A stretch of DNA of 21,300 bases from positions 1 to 21,300 of the forward strand of contig NZ_MSTI01000086.1 in NCBI RefSeq assembly GCF_001949125.1, read 5' to 3'. A model generated the notes under the pieces. That model was not told where the DNA came from and did not search any database. It saw only the letters and a list, made by a program, of their open reading frames with translations. This document shows positions 1 to 9,292 of the stretch, piece by piece. This DNA comes from Deinococcus marmoris (GTDB taxonomy: Bacteria; Deinococcota; Deinococci; Deinococcales; Deinococcaceae). Within the stretch, counting starts at the first letter, position 1. Each line of letters begins with the position of its first letter. A program made the position numbers and the translations under genes.

Positions 1-2
1 CC

Positions 3-497
3 ACCCCCTCCACCCGGCCCGGCATCAGCATTCCCGATTTGCTGGTGGCGCTGGCGATTACTGCGCTGGGCATCGCGCTGTTTATCGGCAGCAACGAGAT
101 TCCCTTCGGCATCAATGCGGTGGTGGGACCACGCGTGTTTCCGCTGATCGTCAGCGTGGGTCTGACGGCGCTGGGGGCGTTGATGATCGTCAGCGTGCTG
201 CGGGGTGACCGCGCCGAACCCGCCGCCGAGGAAGACACCGATATGGAAGCCCCGGTCAATCTGACGGCCCCCGGCATCATCCTGGGCGGCTTTCTGCTGG
301 GCGCGGCGGTGCTGACCTCGGCGGGCTTCGTGATCGGCACGGCCATCATGTATTTCAGCGTGGCCTGGGCCTTCGGTGAACGGCGCATCGGGCTGATGGC
401 CTTCGTGGCGCTGGCCGTGGCGCTGGTCACATATCTGGCGTTCACGCGTGGTCTGGACCTGAGCCTGCCCGCTGGCGTGCTGAAGGGGATTCTGTAA
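3..497 (+). CDS. tctB: Tripartite tricarboxylate transporter small membrane subunit TctB (5' partial)
   Basis: This is the small membrane subunit of a TTT-family secondary transporter, which works with TctA and a periplasmic binding protein (TctC) to import carboxylates. The reading frame is open to the left edge of the window, so the true start lies outside. The TTG at 39 is only an internal codon, because in-frame codons continue upstream of it. The protein shows four hydrophobic segments: one at the start, one soon after ([19 protein letters not shown]), and two after a short acidic loop ([11 protein letters not shown]). This is the usual TctB pattern. Its stop codon overlaps the tctA start (TAATG), so the two are translationally coupled. 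A tctC gene would be expected upstream, outside the window. The family is assigned from context with TctA plus topology; the substrate cannot be told. Confidence 0.88.
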   Translation, partial: TPSTRPGISIPDLLVALAITALGIALFIGSNEIPFGINAVVGPRVFPLIVSVGLTALGALMIVSVLRGDRAEPAAEEDTDMEAPVNLTAPGIILGGFLLGAAVLTSAGFVIGTAIMYFSVAWAFGERRIGLMAFVALAVALVTYLAFTRGLDLSLPAGVLKGIL

Positions 498-1987
498 TGG
501 ACTCCCTGACCTCACTGCTGGCTGGATTTGAAACCGCGCTGACCCCCCTGAACCTGCTGTGGGCGTTGGTGGGCGTCACGCTGGGGACCCTCGTGGGCGT
601 GCTGCCCGGCATCGGCCCGGCGCTGACGGTGGCGCTGCTGCTGCCAGTGACGGCTAAACTGCCGCCCGTCAGCGCCTTCATCATGTTCGCGGGCATCTAT
701 TACGGCGGGATGTTCGGGGGGTCCACAACCTCGATCCTGCTGAACACCCCCGGCGAGTCGGCCAGTATCATCACCGCGCTGGAGGGCAACAAGATGGCCA
801 AGAAGGGCCGGGCCGCCGCTGCCCTGGCCACCGCCGCCATCGGCTCGTTTATCGCGGGCACGATTGGTACGCTGCTGCTGACCTTCGCCGCGCCCGCCAT
901 TGCCGACATCGCCGTGCAGATCACACCCAGCGCCAAGTTCGCGCTGATCATGGTGGCCTTCGTGACCATCAGCGCCACCTTTGGCGGCAGCCCGTTGCGC
1001 GGCCTGCTGAGTCTGGCGCTGGGGCTGGCCGTCGGGCTGGTGGGCACCGATTTGCAGAGCGGACAGGCCCGCTTCACGCTGGGTCGCCCTGAACTGCTGG
1101 ACGGTATCGACTTCATTACGGTGGTGATCGGGCTGTTCGCCATTGGGGAAACGCTGTACGTTGCCAGCCGCCTCCGCAAGGGCAAATCCAACGTGATTAA
1201 GCTGGAGGGCGGCGCGACCATGTCCAAGGAGGACTGGCGCAGAAGCTGGGGGCCGTGGCTGCGCGGCACGGCGCTGGGCTTTCCCTTCGGCGCGATTCCG
1301 GCAGGGGGCGCGGAGATTCCCACTTTCCTGAGCTACACGCTGGAAAAACGTCTGAGCAAGCACCCGGAGGAATTCGGCAATGGCGCTATCGAGGGTGTGG
1401 CCGGGCCGGAAGCCGCCAACAACGCCAGTGCGGCGGGCGTGCTGGTGCCGCTGCTGACGCTGGGGCTGCCCACCAGTGCCACCGCCGCCATCTTGCTGGC
1501 TGCCTTCCAGCAGTACGGGTTGCAGCCGGGGCCGCTGCTGTTCCTGACCAACGGCGATCTGGTCTGGGGACTCATCGCCAGTCTGTACATCGGCAACGTG
1601 ATGCTGCTGGCGCTGAACCTGCCGCTGGCCCCGGTCTGGGCCAAACTGCTGCTGATTCCGCGCCCCTTTCTGTACGCCGGGATTCTGGTGTTCAGCACGG
1701 TGGGCGTGTATTCCCTGAACAACAGTGTCTTTGATCTGGGGCTGCTGGCCCTGTTCGGCGTCATCGGCTACGGCATGCGCCGCTTCGATTTCCCGGTCAC
1801 GCCCGCAATCATCGGCGTGGTGCTGGGGCCAACCGCCGAGGCGCAGTTCCGCACCGCGTTGCAGCAGAGCAACGGCGACTTCTCCATCTTCGTGACCCAG
1901 CCCTTCACCGCCTTCCTGATGCTGTGCGCGCTGGCGGCGCTGGCCGTACCGCAGATTCTGAAGTTCCGGGCACGCCGGGCCTCCTGA
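497..1987 (+). CDS. tctA: Tripartite tricarboxylate transporter large permease TctA
   Basis: This is the large integral-membrane permease of the TTT transporter, which carries out sodium- or proton-coupled uptake of carboxylates delivered by TctC. The 496-residue length is normal for the family. The N-terminal half holds the conserved TctA signature: a glycine/proline-rich loop ([19 protein letters not shown]), then [20 protein letters not shown] and a KKGRAAAAL motif. A second related loop in the C-terminal half ([19 protein letters not shown]) reflects the internal duplication typical of TctA. The start ATG overlaps the tctB stop by one base. A rho-independent terminator follows directly after the stop. 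The family assignment is very secure; the transported substrate (citrate, tartrate, other) is not determined. Confidence 0.97.
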   Translation: MDSLTSLLAGFETALTPLNLLWALVGVTLGTLVGVLPGIGPALTVALLLPVTAKLPPVSAFIMFAGIYYGGMFGGSTTSILLNTPGESASIITALEGNKMAKKGRAAAALATAAIGSFIAGTIGTLLLTFAAPAIADIAVQITPSAKFALIMVAFVTISATFGGSPLRGLLSLALGLAVGLVGTDLQSGQARFTLGRPELLDGIDFITVVIGLFAIGETLYVASRLRKGKSNVIKLEGGATMSKEDWRRSWGPWLRGTALGFPFGAIPAGGAEIPTFLSYTLEKRLSKHPEEFGNGAIEGVAGPEAANNASAAGVLVPLLTLGLPTSATAAILLAAFQQYGLQPGPLLFLTNGDLVWGLIASLYIGNVMLLALNLPLAPVWAKLLLIPRPFLYAGILVFSTVGVYSLNNSVFDLGLLALFGVIGYGMRRFDFPVTPAIIGVVLGPTAEAQFRTALQQSNGDFSIFVTQPFTAFLMLCALAALAVPQILKFRARRAS

Positions 1988-1993
1988 GCCATC

Positions 1994-2039
1994 CCCTCTC
2001 CCTTCACCCAGTCCTCTTCCCAGCGGAGAGGGCTTTTTT
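1994..2039 (+). terminator. Rho-independent terminator of the tct operon
   Basis: CCCTCTCC (1994-2001) pairs perfectly with GGAGAGGG (2025-2032) and is followed by six T residues (2034-2039). A shorter alternative stem, CCTCT with AGAGG, uses the same right arm. It begins six bases after the tctA stop codon. Confidence 0.75.
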
Positions 2040-2223
2040 CTGGCTTGCTATCCGAAGCCCACTTTGATGATCGGGCGGAGTGGGCAGGCTTCCTTCTGGG
2101 CAGGATTCGCTTCATCCAGGTGCAATCTCGCGACGACAGGCTGTTCTGCCCAGCATCGTGAGAGCCTCTGATCTGGCAGAGCTGCGAAACAGAGCATGGA
2201 GTCGCCAGAAATCCTTTTTTTCG

Positions 2224-2233
2224 GTGACGTCAC
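2224..2233. other. Perfect 10-bp palindrome in the tctA-PBP intergenic gap
   Basis: GTGACGTCAC is a perfect palindrome lying between the end of tctA and the end of the convergent penicillin-binding protein gene, next to a run of seven T residues (2214-2222 region). No gene starts here, so a classical operator role is not obvious. The remaining bases between the tct terminator and position 2265 show no ORF with protein-like composition. Confidence 0.4.
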
Positions 2234-2265
2234 TTGAAAAACTTCCCTAAAGGGTGGCTTCGCCC

Positions 2266-4626
2266 TCAGTCTGGCGGGGGATTGTCGTTCAGAGGTGGGA
2301 CGGTGGTGTCGCTGGGGGCAATTTCTGGCAGCGGCTCAGGTTGGGCAGGAACTTCGGACCCACCTTCGGGCGGCGCGTCGGGCAAGGCTTGAGGCAGGGC
2401 TTCAGGCGGGGCCACTTCGTTCCCATCCGTCACGGGGGTGGAGGGGATGTCCTGAACATCCGGCGTGAGGGGAAGGTCCTGTGTCGGCTCGGGCGCAGGC
2501 GGCACGGACTCGGGTTGCGTCACGGTCTGCGAGGCGGGCTGAACCGTTTCCGGGGGCGTGGCCGGACGGCGGCGGAAGAAACTGCTGCCGCTGTTGCCCG
2601 TGCCATCGCGGGCGGTGGGTTCGTCGTCGGCCTGGGCGGTGCGGAAGGCCATGTCCACCTGCCGGATCACGCGGTAGGTGATTCCGCCCGGTTCCTTGAA
2701 ATTCTGCGCTGGCTGACCGGCCAGTGCGCCGTCTACCGCCTGCTGCCACACCGGAGTGGGAATCTCGCCGCTGTAGGCCCAGCCGGGCAGCGCACCACCT
2801 TCCTGTTTGCCCACCCACACGGCCCCGGAGACGGTAGGGGTCACACCTGCGAACCACAGGTCCTTGATGTCGTTGGTGGTGCCGGTCTTGCCGCCCACCT
2901 GCCGCCCACCGATCTGCGCGCGGGTGGCGAGGCCGCCCTGATATTCGGTCAGGTCATTGACCACGCCCCGGATCATGTCCAGCCCCAGCCACGCGGTCTG
3001 TGGGTCCCAGACCCGTTTGGGGGTGGGGTTGGGGCGGGGGTACAGCATCTGTCCACGCGCGTCTTCCACGCTGCGGACCAGACTGGGCGCGTAGTACAGA
3101 CCGCCGTTGGCGAAGGGGGCGTAGGCGGCGGCCATCTGCAACGGGCTGGCCTCCAGCGTGCCGATGCTCAGGGACAGCCCGGCATCGGGCGGCGGGGTCA
3201 GGCCCAGTTGCCTCAGCTTGGCCTCGAAATTCTGCACGCCCAGTTCCTGACCGATTCGCACGGTGGGCAGGTTGAGGCTGTGGTCCAGCGCATAACGCAT
3301 GGTCACGTAGCGCCCGGTCCAGCGCCCGTCGTAATTCTGCGGCTGATACGAGGTATTCACCAGCGGCGAGTCCAGCACCGTGTCACTCTGCTTCCAGCCG
3401 GTTTCCAGCGCCAGCGTGTACAGCAGCGGCTTGATGGAACTGCCCACCTGCCGCCGCGCCTGAATGGCGTTGTCCCAGTCGCTGGGCCGCCCTCCAGTCA
3501 GTTTCTGGCCCACCAGCGCCAGCACCTCGCCGTTGGCAGGGCTGACCAGCGCAATGCCCAGGGTTGCGCCGTCGGGGAGCTTGGCGTCCAGGCTGGCCTG
3601 TTCTGCCGATTGCTGCGCGGCCACGCTCATGCCCGTCACGATCTTGCCGCCGCCGTACAGCGCCCTCCGACCAATGATCGGCAGCAATTCCTTCTCGACG
3701 GCCTGAAGGTAATACTGGGAGGCGAAGCGGCCTGTGCCCTGCGCGGCCTCCAGCGCGTTCATGTTCTGCTGCAACCGGTCCGTGTTTTCCAGCACCGCGC
3801 TTCGCAGGGTGCCGTCCGCGTTCCAGCCGATGCGCCAGCCTGCCGGATAGATCGGGGTCTTCCACGCGGCGTCAGCCTCGGCCTGGGTCACGCGCCCGTC
3901 TTCCACCATGCGGCCCAGCAGATCCTTCATCAGCGGGCGGTAGGCGGCAAACGCCTTGTAACGGCTGTTGGGCGCGGGAATCAGCGTCGTCAGGTACACG
4001 CTCTCGGCCAGATTCAGGTTGGCCGCAGATTTGCCAAAGTACGCCTGCGCCGCCGTTCCAGCCCCCACGATGTCGTCCCGCCCGCCATCTCCCCAGTAGA
4101 TGATGTTGAGGTAGGCGTTGAGAATCCGGTCCTTGTCGTAATTGCGGTCCAGTTGAAAGGCCAGCACCGCCTCCTTGAACTTGCGCTCGGCGGTGCGGGC
4201 ACTCTGGAGATCGGAGAGCAGCGTGTTCTTGACCACCTGCTGCGTGATGCTCGATCCGCCTTCCAGATCGTTTTGCAGCAGCCCCTTGATCAGCCCGCGC
4301 GCGATACCGATGTAATCGACGCCGTGATGCTCGTAGAAGCGGCGGTCCTCACTGGTCACGGCGGCCTTCTGCAACCACGGGCTGATCTGCCCCAGCTTCA
4401 GGAGGTTGCGGTTGGTGCCGCCCGAGCCACCCAGACTGGGCGTCAGGGTGCCGATCAGCGTGTTCTGGCGGTCATAAACGCGGGTCTGCCCGCTGACCTC
4501 CAGCACGTCCAGGTCGGTCACGCTGGGCAGATCGCGGCCCCACATCCACCACAGAACCAGCACGCCCAGCAGCGCCAGCAGCAACATGATTGCCACGAAG
4601 CGGCTCAGACCGACCAGAAATCTCAC
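2266..4626 (-). CDS. Class A penicillin-binding protein (PBP1A family transglycosylase/transpeptidase)
   Basis: A bifunctional peptidoglycan synthase anchored in the cytoplasmic membrane, which polymerises lipid II and cross-links the peptides. An N-terminal membrane anchor spans about residues 10-28. The GT51 glycosyltransferase domain (about 50-220) contains [12 protein letters not shown] with the catalytic Glu at 93, GGSSITQQ (123-130) and the RKFKEA region. The transpeptidase domain (about 355-640) has the acylated serine in SSIK (Ser396, Lys399), SLN (450-452) and KTG (580-582). All three penicillin-binding motifs are intact. The last roughly 120 residues are proline-rich, acidic and probably disordered. 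The start is GTG at 4626, with a GAGG ribosome-binding site 8 nt upstream. A possible five-codon leader peptide overlaps this start (see 4623-4640). It is divergent from ttcA. No strong terminator is seen downstream. Confidence 0.95.
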   Translation of the reverse strand: MRFLVGLSRFVAIMLLLALLGVLVLWWMWGRDLPSVTDLDVLEVSGQTRVYDRQNTLIGTLTPSLGGSGGTNRNLLKLGQISPWLQKAAVTSEDRRFYEHHGVDYIGIARGLIKGLLQNDLEGGSSITQQVVKNTLLSDLQSARTAERKFKEAVLAFQLDRNYDKDRILNAYLNIIYWGDGGRDDIVGAGTAAQAYFGKSAANLNLAESVYLTTLIPAPNSRYKAFAAYRPLMKDLLGRMVEDGRVTQAEADAAWKTPIYPAGWRIGWNADGTLRSAVLENTDRLQQNMNALEAAQGTGRFASQYYLQAVEKELLPIIGRRALYGGGKIVTGMSVAAQQSAEQASLDAKLPDGATLGIALVSPANGEVLALVGQKLTGGRPSDWDNAIQARRQVGSSIKPLLYTLALETGWKQSDTVLDSPLVNTSYQPQNYDGRWTGRYVTMRYALDHSLNLPTVRIGQELGVQNFEAKLRQLGLTPPPDAGLSLSIGTLEASPLQMAAAYAPFANGGLYYAPSLVRSVEDARGQMLYPRPNPTPKRVWDPQTAWLGLDMIRGVVNDLTEYQGGLATRAQIGGRQVGGKTGTTNDIKDLWFAGVTPTVSGAVWVGKQEGGALPGWAYSGEIPTPVWQQAVDGALAGQPAQNFKEPGGITYRVIRQVDMAFRTAQADDEPTARDGTGNSGSSFFRRRPATPPETVQPASQTVTQPESVPPAPEPTQDLPLTPDVQDIPSTPVTDGNEVAPPEALPQALPDAPPEGGSEVPAQPEPLPEIAPSDTTVPPLNDNPPPD

Positions 4627-4640
4627 TGCGCAAACCTCAT
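4623..4640 (-). CDS. Possible leaderless five-codon upstream ORF (MRFAQ) before the PBP gene
   Basis: On the minus strand an ATG at 4640 lies exactly 7 nt after a TAGAGT hexamer, the same geometry as the other leaderless starts in this window. It encodes MRFAQ and stops with TGA at 4625-4623, overlapping the GTG start of the penicillin-binding protein (GTGA). The GAGG inside it could act as the ribosome-binding site for that GTG. This suggests termination-reinitiation coupling, but could be chance; no protein evidence is possible for so short an ORF. Confidence 0.3.
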   Translation of the reverse strand: MRFAQ

Positions 4641-4647
4641 CGCCAAC

Positions 4648-4653
4648 ACTCTA
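4648..4653 (-). promoter_or_regulatory. Candidate -10 element (TAGAGT) for the PBP gene
   Basis: TAGAGT on the minus strand is placed 7 nt before the ATG of the short upstream ORF, and 21 nt before the GTG of the penicillin-binding protein. No convincing -35 is seen. Confidence 0.4.
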
Positions 4654-4777
4654 CCGGGGCGGGAAGGAGAACGCCGAAAGGGGCGTTACGGTCTGAGCAG
4701 GGGCCAGTCATCGCAAAGCAGTCTGATGCCAGCGCCGGGGCTGGGGCGTCCGTCATAAGGGGGAGGCGGGCGCTACC

Positions 4778-5665
4778 ATGCACTGCACGCCCATGAGCCA
4801 CCTTCCCTCCACCAGCCCACCCGCCAACCTGTTCAAACCCATCGTCAGAGGGGCCGCGCGGGCCATCGCCGACTTCGCCATGATCGAGGACGGGGACCGG
4901 GTCATGGTCTGCCTGAGCGGCGGCAATGACAGTTACACGCTGCTGGACGTGCTGCTGCACTTTCAGAGGCGTGCGCCCATCCGGTTTGGGCTGGTGGCGG
5001 TCAATCTGGATCAGGGGCAGCCGGGCTTCCCGAAACACGTCCTGCCCGAGTATCTGAGCGCTTTGGGCGTGGAGTTCAGCATTCTGGAGCGCGACACCTT
5101 CAGCACGGTTATGGAAAAAACCAAACCCGGCCAGACCACCTGTACGCTGTGCAGCCGCCTGCGCCGGGGCCACCTGTACGCGCACGCCCGCCGCCTGGGG
5201 GCCAGCAAGATTGCGCTGGGCCACCACCGCGAGGACCTGCTGGAAACGCTGTTCATGAATATGTTCTTCGGCGCACGCCTGAAAGCGATGGCCCCCCGCC
5301 TGAGCAGCGACGACGGGGAGAACGTGGTCATTCGCCCGCTGGCCTACGTGGCAGAAGCCGATATCCAGCGTTACGCCGACGCCCGCGCTTTTCCGATCAT
5401 CCCGTGTACGCTGTGCGGTTCTCAGCCCAACCTCCAGCGCGTGGTGGTGGGCGAGATGCTGGCCGGGTGGGAACGGGATCATCCGGGCCGCCTGAACAAC
5501 ATCCTGCGCTCGCTGGGCCGCGTGACCCCCAGCCACCTGCTGGACCGCGAGTTATACGACTTCGCCGGGGCCGGTGCGGAGGGCGATACCGCCTTCGATT
5601 CGGACGAATTTGCGGAGCGGGAGTTTCTACTAGGGCTGGAGGAGCTGACGGTGGTGGATGGTTGA
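4778..5665 (+). CDS. ttcA: tRNA 2-thiocytidine(32) synthetase TtcA
   Basis: An ATP-dependent, iron-sulfur-containing enzyme that thiolates cytidine 32 in the anticodon loop of some tRNAs. The 295-residue protein aligns by eye with E. coli TtcA along its length: the PP-loop (residues 47-52), [13 protein letters not shown] (74-85), HVLPEYL, the first Cys pair [10 protein letters not shown] (Cys122, Cys125), [19 protein letters not shown], and [17 protein letters not shown] (Cys210, Cys213). The cluster-binding cysteines are present. The PP-loop reads SGGNDS where SGGKDS is usual, so the lysine is replaced by asparagine. About 30 C-terminal residues are acidic and not conserved. The ATG at 4778 follows a purine-rich ribosome-binding stretch (GGGGGAGG); an in-frame ATG at 4793 is a possible alternative. 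The gene stands alone, divergent from the penicillin-binding protein gene. Confidence 0.95.
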   Translation: MHCTPMSHLPSTSPPANLFKPIVRGAARAIADFAMIEDGDRVMVCLSGGNDSYTLLDVLLHFQRRAPIRFGLVAVNLDQGQPGFPKHVLPEYLSALGVEFSILERDTFSTVMEKTKPGQTTCTLCSRLRRGHLYAHARRLGASKIALGHHREDLLETLFMNMFFGARLKAMAPRLSSDDGENVVIRPLAYVAEADIQRYADARAFPIIPCTLCGSQPNLQRVVVGEMLAGWERDHPGRLNNILRSLGRVTPSHLLDRELYDFAGAGAEGDTAFDSDEFAEREFLLGLEELTVVDG

Positions 5666-5763
5666 ACAGACTGGAAGACTCACCAACTGGCCTACCTGAT
5701 AATCCCCTCCCAACCTTCCCTGCGCGGGAGCAGGAACAACGAACGCCAGCCCAGGCACTTTCA

Positions 5764-5795
5764 AAATAGCCAATCAAACGGCCACCGAAGGCCGT
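5764..5795 (-). terminator. Possible terminator of the ygfZ-membrane protein operon
   Basis: On the minus strand ACGGCC pairs with GGCCGT (5795-5778) around a six-base TTCGGT loop, followed by a T-rich tail (TTTGATTGGCTATTTT). It lies about 125 nt beyond the stop of the membrane protein gene. The tail is interrupted, so strength is uncertain. Confidence 0.35.
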
Positions 5796-5919
5796 CGGGC
5801 GCGCAGCGGACGGGCCACATTCAGCCTGACGGAGCAGGGCATCAGACCTGGAGGCTACCGCCCTCTCCCGCCGACAACGCCCGTAAACTCATGCCCAGTA
5901 GCCCCAGCCGACGCAGAAT

Positions 5920-6360
5920 TTAGCCCTCAGCCGCTTCCGGCTCCCGCACCCAGCCGGGCACCTGCACCCAGACCACGAAGTGCATCACTGCGGCCAGCAC
6001 CAGAAACAAGACCAGCGACAGCCATTGAGACAGCGTGGCGCAGGCCAGAAGCAACGGCACACCCGGCGCGGTGGCCGCCTGAATGGCCCCGGTCAGGGCG
6101 GCCTGCCGGGCGGGCTGCGCGGTGTTGTGCGCGGCCTTGCGGGCAAAGTGCAGCGCCCCCAGCGAAAGCAGCAGCGCCACCCCCAGCAGCAGCAACAGCG
6201 CAGACAGGGGCACCGGGGCCGGATGCGTCAGCAACAGCAGCGCCCCCAGCACGACGCCGGGCAGGGCCAGCGCCGCCAGCCCCAGCAGGTAAGCGCGGCG
6301 AGCGGCGCGGACCAGACCGTCGCGGCCAGAGCGCACGTCGCGCACGAAGGCTTCCAGCAT
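5920..6360 (-). CDS. Small integral membrane protein of unknown function
   Basis: I do not recognise this 146-residue protein. It begins with a charged amphipathic stretch (about residues 1-22, Arg-rich). It then has three to four hydrophobic helices: about 24-45 (GLAALALPGVVLGALLLL), 50-72 (LSALLLLLGVALLLSLGAL), and a long hydrophobic region at about 88-135 that could hold two helices. It ends in an acidic tail. A positively charged loop (HFARKAAHNTAQPARQAA) lies between helices two and three. The ATG is five bases after the ygfZ stop codon on the same strand, so it is almost certainly co-transcribed and coupled with ygfZ. Codon composition matches its neighbours. The function is unknown. 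Confidence 0.8.
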   Translation of the reverse strand: MLEAFVRDVRSGRDGLVRAARRAYLLGLAALALPGVVLGALLLLTHPAPVPLSALLLLLGVALLLSLGALHFARKAAHNTAQPARQAALTGAIQAATAPGVPLLLACATLSQWLSLVLFLVLAAVMHFVVWVQVPGWVREPEAAEG

Positions 6361-6365
6361 GCGGT

Positions 6366-7238
6366 TCAGGTGCGGGCGGTCAGGGATTGCAGGCGGGCCG
6401 GGGTGCCGCCCACCTCCACCTCCGCACTCTCGGGAAGGTCCTTGCGGAGACGCGCCAGACCCAGGCCGCCCGCGTTCAGGCCCGCCTGCCCCACCACTTT
6501 CCCAGCGTGGGTCACGTCTGCGCCCACATCCCAGCCGTCTCCAGCCAGTTGGGCGAGGTGATAGCGGGTGGTCCCGCGCGCCTCCAGCCGGGCCATGATT
6601 TCCTGGCCCACGTAGCAGCCCTTGCGGTAGCTGATGGCGGGCAGCGGGCCACCCACGTCCAGACCGACTTCCTGCGGCAGCACGCCCAGAAAGCCGTCGC
6701 GGGCGATGTCGGGAATCCCGGCGCGGATGCGGGCGGCGTCCAGCGTATCCAGGGAGGCTTCCTCGCCCACCAGAGAAGCTAGAACTTCCGCTTCATGACG
6801 TGCCAGATAGTGCAGGTCCAGACCCGGTGTCCCCGTGCGGTTCACGCGCCCGGCCAGCACCACGCCGCCGCCCAGCTCGAAACTCTGCGCGTCGGGGCCG
6901 TCCGCATTCCAGCCGGGCACCCCATCAGCCTCCCAGACATGGACCGTGTGGAGGGTGTCGGACACGTCCTGCACCTCCACCTGATCGAAGATGATGTAGC
7001 GCTTCAAGCGGGCCATCAGCGGCGCGGCCTGTCCGGCGTCCAGATGCAGGTACACGTCGTCGGCGCGTTTATAGGCCCGCGCGAACTGTTCGATCTGGCC
7101 GCGCACGTTCAGGAAGGCGCAGGCCACCAGTCCGGGCGTCGCCGCGCCGCGCAGATCGCCGGTCATCTGCCCCTGCACAAAGTCCACGCGGTCCGCGCCC
7201 GTCACGCGCAGGCTGCTGGAAGGAAAAAGAGTCCACAT
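6366..7238 (-). CDS. ygfZ: YgfZ/GcvT-domain folate-binding protein
   Basis: A tetrahydrofolate-binding protein of the YgfZ family, related to the glycine-cleavage T protein. YgfZ proteins assist the repair or assembly of certain iron-sulfur enzymes. The 290-residue sequence has the GcvT-like N-terminal region ([30 protein letters not shown]) and the family signature with the conserved cysteine, [17 protein letters not shown], in the C-terminal third. The ATG at 7238 has no Shine-Dalgarno sequence but is preceded, 7 nt upstream, by TACCCT, so the mRNA is probably leaderless. It is the first gene of a two-gene unit with the small membrane protein downstream. The link with TtcA, an iron-sulfur tRNA thiolase about 0.7 kb away, is functionally suggestive: E. 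coli YgfZ has been tied to iron-sulfur tRNA modification enzymes. They are not in one operon here. Confidence 0.93.
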   Translation of the reverse strand: MWTLFPSSSLRVTGADRVDFVQGQMTGDLRGAATPGLVACAFLNVRGQIEQFARAYKRADDVYLHLDAGQAAPLMARLKRYIIFDQVEVQDVSDTLHTVHVWEADGVPGWNADGPDAQSFELGGGVVLAGRVNRTGTPGLDLHYLARHEAEVLASLVGEEASLDTLDAARIRAGIPDIARDGFLGVLPQEVGLDVGGPLPAISYRKGCYVGQEIMARLEARGTTRYHLAQLAGDGWDVGADVTHAGKVVGQAGLNAGGLGLARLRKDLPESAEVEVGGTPARLQSLTART

Positions 7239-7245
7239 GGAATTC

Positions 7246-7251
7246 AGGGTA
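7246..7251 (-). promoter_or_regulatory. Leaderless -10 element of ygfZ
   Basis: TACCCT on the minus strand, separated from the ygfZ ATG by 7 nt. No Shine-Dalgarno sequence lies between them. The -35 is not clear. Confidence 0.6.
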
Positions 7252-7466
7252 CGGGAATCGGGGCGGAGGGATTGGGGGAAAGAGGGTTAGAGGGGCGCAA
7301 CGTCCAGAAGTCAGGGAGATAGGAGCAACACCGCCCCACAAAATGTTTCTTGAAAGGCATCTCAGTTTTGGCGGATAGCATCCGGGAGGCGTTCGCATCT
7401 CCTCCACCCACTCCGAGCTGGATCGGTCCCAGCGCAGGCGCAAAAAACCGTGTTTCACTCCAGCAG

Positions 7467-7528
7467 AAAAAGGTCTGAATACCTCTGCAAATATGCGCTC
7501 AACGTCCAGACTTTGCAGGCTTCAGACC
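7467..7528 (-). terminator. Bipartite rho-independent terminator of hemA
   Basis: On the minus strand GGTCTGAA (7528-7521) pairs perfectly with TTCAGACC (7479-7472), followed at once by TTTTT (7471-7467). Inside, TGCAAA (7517-7512) pairs with TTTGCA (7491-7486), giving a long hairpin with an internal loop. It starts 15 nt after the hemA stop codon. Confidence 0.65.
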
Positions 7529-7543
7529 ACTCTGCTCATTTGC

Positions 7544-8647
7544 TCAGTCGCTCGCCACCGCCAGTGTCCGCGCCGTCCGGTGAAGCTGCGCGGCGCGCGT
7601 CAGATACCAGCGGCTCAGGTCCGAGGCGGCCTCGCGGATGATGGCCCCAGCCTGCGGCAGCGCGGCGCGGCGGCCCTGAAGGTTGTGGTGGACCACGGCG
7701 GTCAGGTCATCCAGATTGAGCAGGTGCGCGCCCGGCACGTCAGCGATATTCGGGTCCAGAATGCGCGGCACGCTGATATCGATAAGAAACATGGGGCGGT
7801 CCCCGCGTGCGGCCAGGGCAGCGGCCACCGCCTCACCGTTCAGCACGTAATGCGGCGCGGCGCTGGAGGCGATCACCACGTCGGCCTCGGGCAGCGCTTC
7901 GTGCAGGTATTCGGCGGCGCAGACCCGGCCCCCCAGTTTGGCGGCAAGCTGGCGGGCGCGTTCGGCGGTGCGGTTGACCACGATCACGTCCTCGATGCCA
8001 GCGGCACGCAGATGAATCAGGGTCAGCTCGGCGGTTTCGCCCGCGCCGATGATCAGGGCGGTGCGGCCCGCAAGCCCGCCCAGCGCCAGTTCCGCCAGTT
8101 CCACGGCGGCGCTGGACACGCTGACCACGCTATCGCTGAGGCCAGTCTCGGTGCGGACCCGCTTTCCGGCGGCCAGCGCCCCCTGGGCAACCTTGTTCAG
8201 CAGCGCCCCGCTCAGGCCACGCGCGTTGGCGGCCTGCCAGGCGCGTTTGACCTGACCCTGAATCTGGGTTTCGCCGATGACCAGACTGTCCAGCCCGGCG
8301 GCGACGCGGTACAGGTGGGTCACGGCTTCCTCGCCGGAGTAGCTATAAAGGTGGTCTTCCAGATCGTGGCCCCAGGCCCCCTGAAAGGCGGCCAGCGGAT
8401 CGCCGGTCAGACCGGCCAGATACACCTCGGTGCGGTTGCAGGTGGCCAGCAGCATGACCTCGCGGGCGTGGCGGGACAGGTGCGAGAGCAGTGCATCTTC
8501 CTCGCCCGCCCGCACGGCGGCGCGCTCGCGGACCTCCACGGGCGCGGTGTTGTGGTTCAGGCCCACCACCACGAAATCCAGCGGATCGGGGGCGGGCAGC
8601 GGCGAACGGGCCACGAAACGCCGCGCGGTGGGGCAGGCCAGCGTCAT
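7544..8647 (-). CDS. hemA: Glutamyl-tRNA reductase
   Basis: This enzyme reduces glutamyl-tRNA(Glu) to glutamate-1-semialdehyde with NADPH, the first committed step of C5-pathway tetrapyrrole synthesis. The catalytic domain has [15 protein letters not shown] (27-41) and the active-site cysteine in [11 protein letters not shown] (Cys70). The [17 protein letters not shown] block (121-137) follows. The NADPH-binding domain begins with GAGETAELT (201-209) and continues with VVNRTAERA. The C-terminal dimerisation helix is short: 367 residues in total against about 420 in E. coli. The ATG overlaps the stop of the upstream siroheme-synthase-type gene (ATGA, 4-bp overlap), so the two are translationally coupled. 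A hairpin terminator follows. There is an N-terminal extension of about 20 residues before the conserved start of the fold. Confidence 0.97.
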   Translation of the reverse strand: MTLACPTARRFVARSPLPAPDPLDFVVVGLNHNTAPVEVRERAAVRAGEEDALLSHLSRHAREVMLLATCNRTEVYLAGLTGDPLAAFQGAWGHDLEDHLYSYSGEEAVTHLYRVAAGLDSLVIGETQIQGQVKRAWQAANARGLSGALLNKVAQGALAAGKRVRTETGLSDSVVSVSSAAVELAELALGGLAGRTALIIGAGETAELTLIHLRAAGIEDVIVVNRTAERARQLAAKLGGRVCAAEYLHEALPEADVVIASSAAPHYVLNGEAVAAALAARGDRPMFLIDISVPRILDPNIADVPGAHLLNLDDLTAVVHHNLQGRRAALPQAGAIIREAASDLSRWYLTRAAQLHRTARTLAVASD

Positions 8648-9204
8648 GCCGGACCTCCCAGCACGGCCTGAATCTCGGTTTTCAGGCCCTGCATGGCGAT
8701 CTCGCGGCCCGGTCCATCCAGCAGCAGGGCCTGTTCGCGCGCCGCAGTCCAGCCGTCGATCTGGGCTTCATGGGGCAGCAGGGCAGCAATCCGGCGGGTC
8801 AGCGCCTGCGCCAGCATCGGCAATTCGCGCCCGGTATTCACGGCCACCTGCACCCCCGCGCGCTGCACCGTGGCCGCGAAACGCAGGTTGCCCGATCCGG
8901 CCTCTCCAGCGTGGTTGACCAGTGCGCCGATCTGATGGGCCTCGGCCACCACGGCGTCGTTGATCTCGGGGCAGTCCGTCGCCGCCACAACCACACGCGC
9001 GCCTGCCAGATCGCCGCCACGGTAACCACGTTGCTCGGACAGAACGGGCAGGTCCAGCAACTCCCTACAGATGTCGGGCGCGATGACGGTCACGTTCAGT
9101 CCAGCGTCCAGCAGGGTCCGGCTCCGGCGCAGGGCCACAGCGCCGCCGCCGATGACCACGGCGCGTTCGCCGCTCAGGTTCAGGAAGACGGGCAACAGAC
9201 TCAC
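8644..9204 (-). CDS. Precorrin-2 dehydrogenase / sirohydrochlorin ferrochelatase-type protein (CysG N-terminal, Met8/SirC family)
   Basis: An NAD-dependent enzyme converting precorrin-2 to sirohydrochlorin, possibly also inserting iron, in siroheme synthesis. The Rossmann motif [20 protein letters not shown] is near the N-terminus, followed by [19 protein letters not shown] and the helical C-terminal domain ([17 protein letters not shown]). I place the start at GTG 9204 rather than the ATG at 9216. A TATGCT hexamer sits exactly 7 nt before the GTG and overlaps the ATG, matching the leaderless geometry of neighbouring genes. The resulting 186-residue protein begins [12 protein letters not shown], as usual in this family. 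It is coupled to hemA by a 4-bp overlap, so siroheme branch and committed step are co-expressed. The methyltransferase half of CysG is absent and must be encoded elsewhere. Confidence 0.9.
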   Translation of the reverse strand: MSLLPVFLNLSGERAVVIGGGAVALRRSRTLLDAGLNVTVIAPDICRELLDLPVLSEQRGYRGGDLAGARVVVAATDCPEINDAVVAEAHQIGALVNHAGEAGSGNLRFAATVQRAGVQVAVNTGRELPMLAQALTRRIAALLPHEAQIDGWTAAREQALLLDGPGREIAMQGLKTEIQAVLGGPA

Positions 9205-9211
9205 GGGGCGC

Positions 9212-9217
9212 AGCATA
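9212..9217 (-). promoter_or_regulatory. Leaderless -10 element of the siroheme dehydrogenase-hemA operon
   Basis: TATGCT on the minus strand, 7 nt before the GTG at 9204. It contains the first two bases of the ATG at 9216, so that ATG could not be translated from this transcript. Confidence 0.55.
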
Positions 9218-9292
9218 CCCCCGGACAGGCGGGGCAGGCGTCCCAGACCGAACGGTCAGAAAGGCGGCCAGGACGCAATTCCAGCCTATCTC

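Larger units (their letters stand above)
7239..7543. other. Non-coding gap between hemA and ygfZ
   Basis: About 305 bases between two same-strand genes. It holds the hemA terminator hairpin (7467-7528) near one end and the ygfZ leaderless -10 element (7246-7251) at the other. The roughly 215 bases between show only a small dyad (CGGAT/ATCCG near 7374-7386) and no ORF with protein-like composition; frames crossing it are shadows of ygfZ. Confidence 0.6.

Noticed and set aside
2254..4758. An 834-codon plus-strand ORF antisense to the penicillin-binding protein
   Set aside because: It is the shadow frame of a fully intact PBP with all catalytic motifs. The product is Arg/His/Gln/Gly-rich with no recognisable domain, as expected from high-GC antisense frames.
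7069..7458. A 129-codon minus-strand ORF in the hemA-ygfZ gap
   Set aside because: Half of it is an alternative frame of ygfZ and the rest lacks protein-like composition, a ribosome-binding site or a leaderless hexamer.
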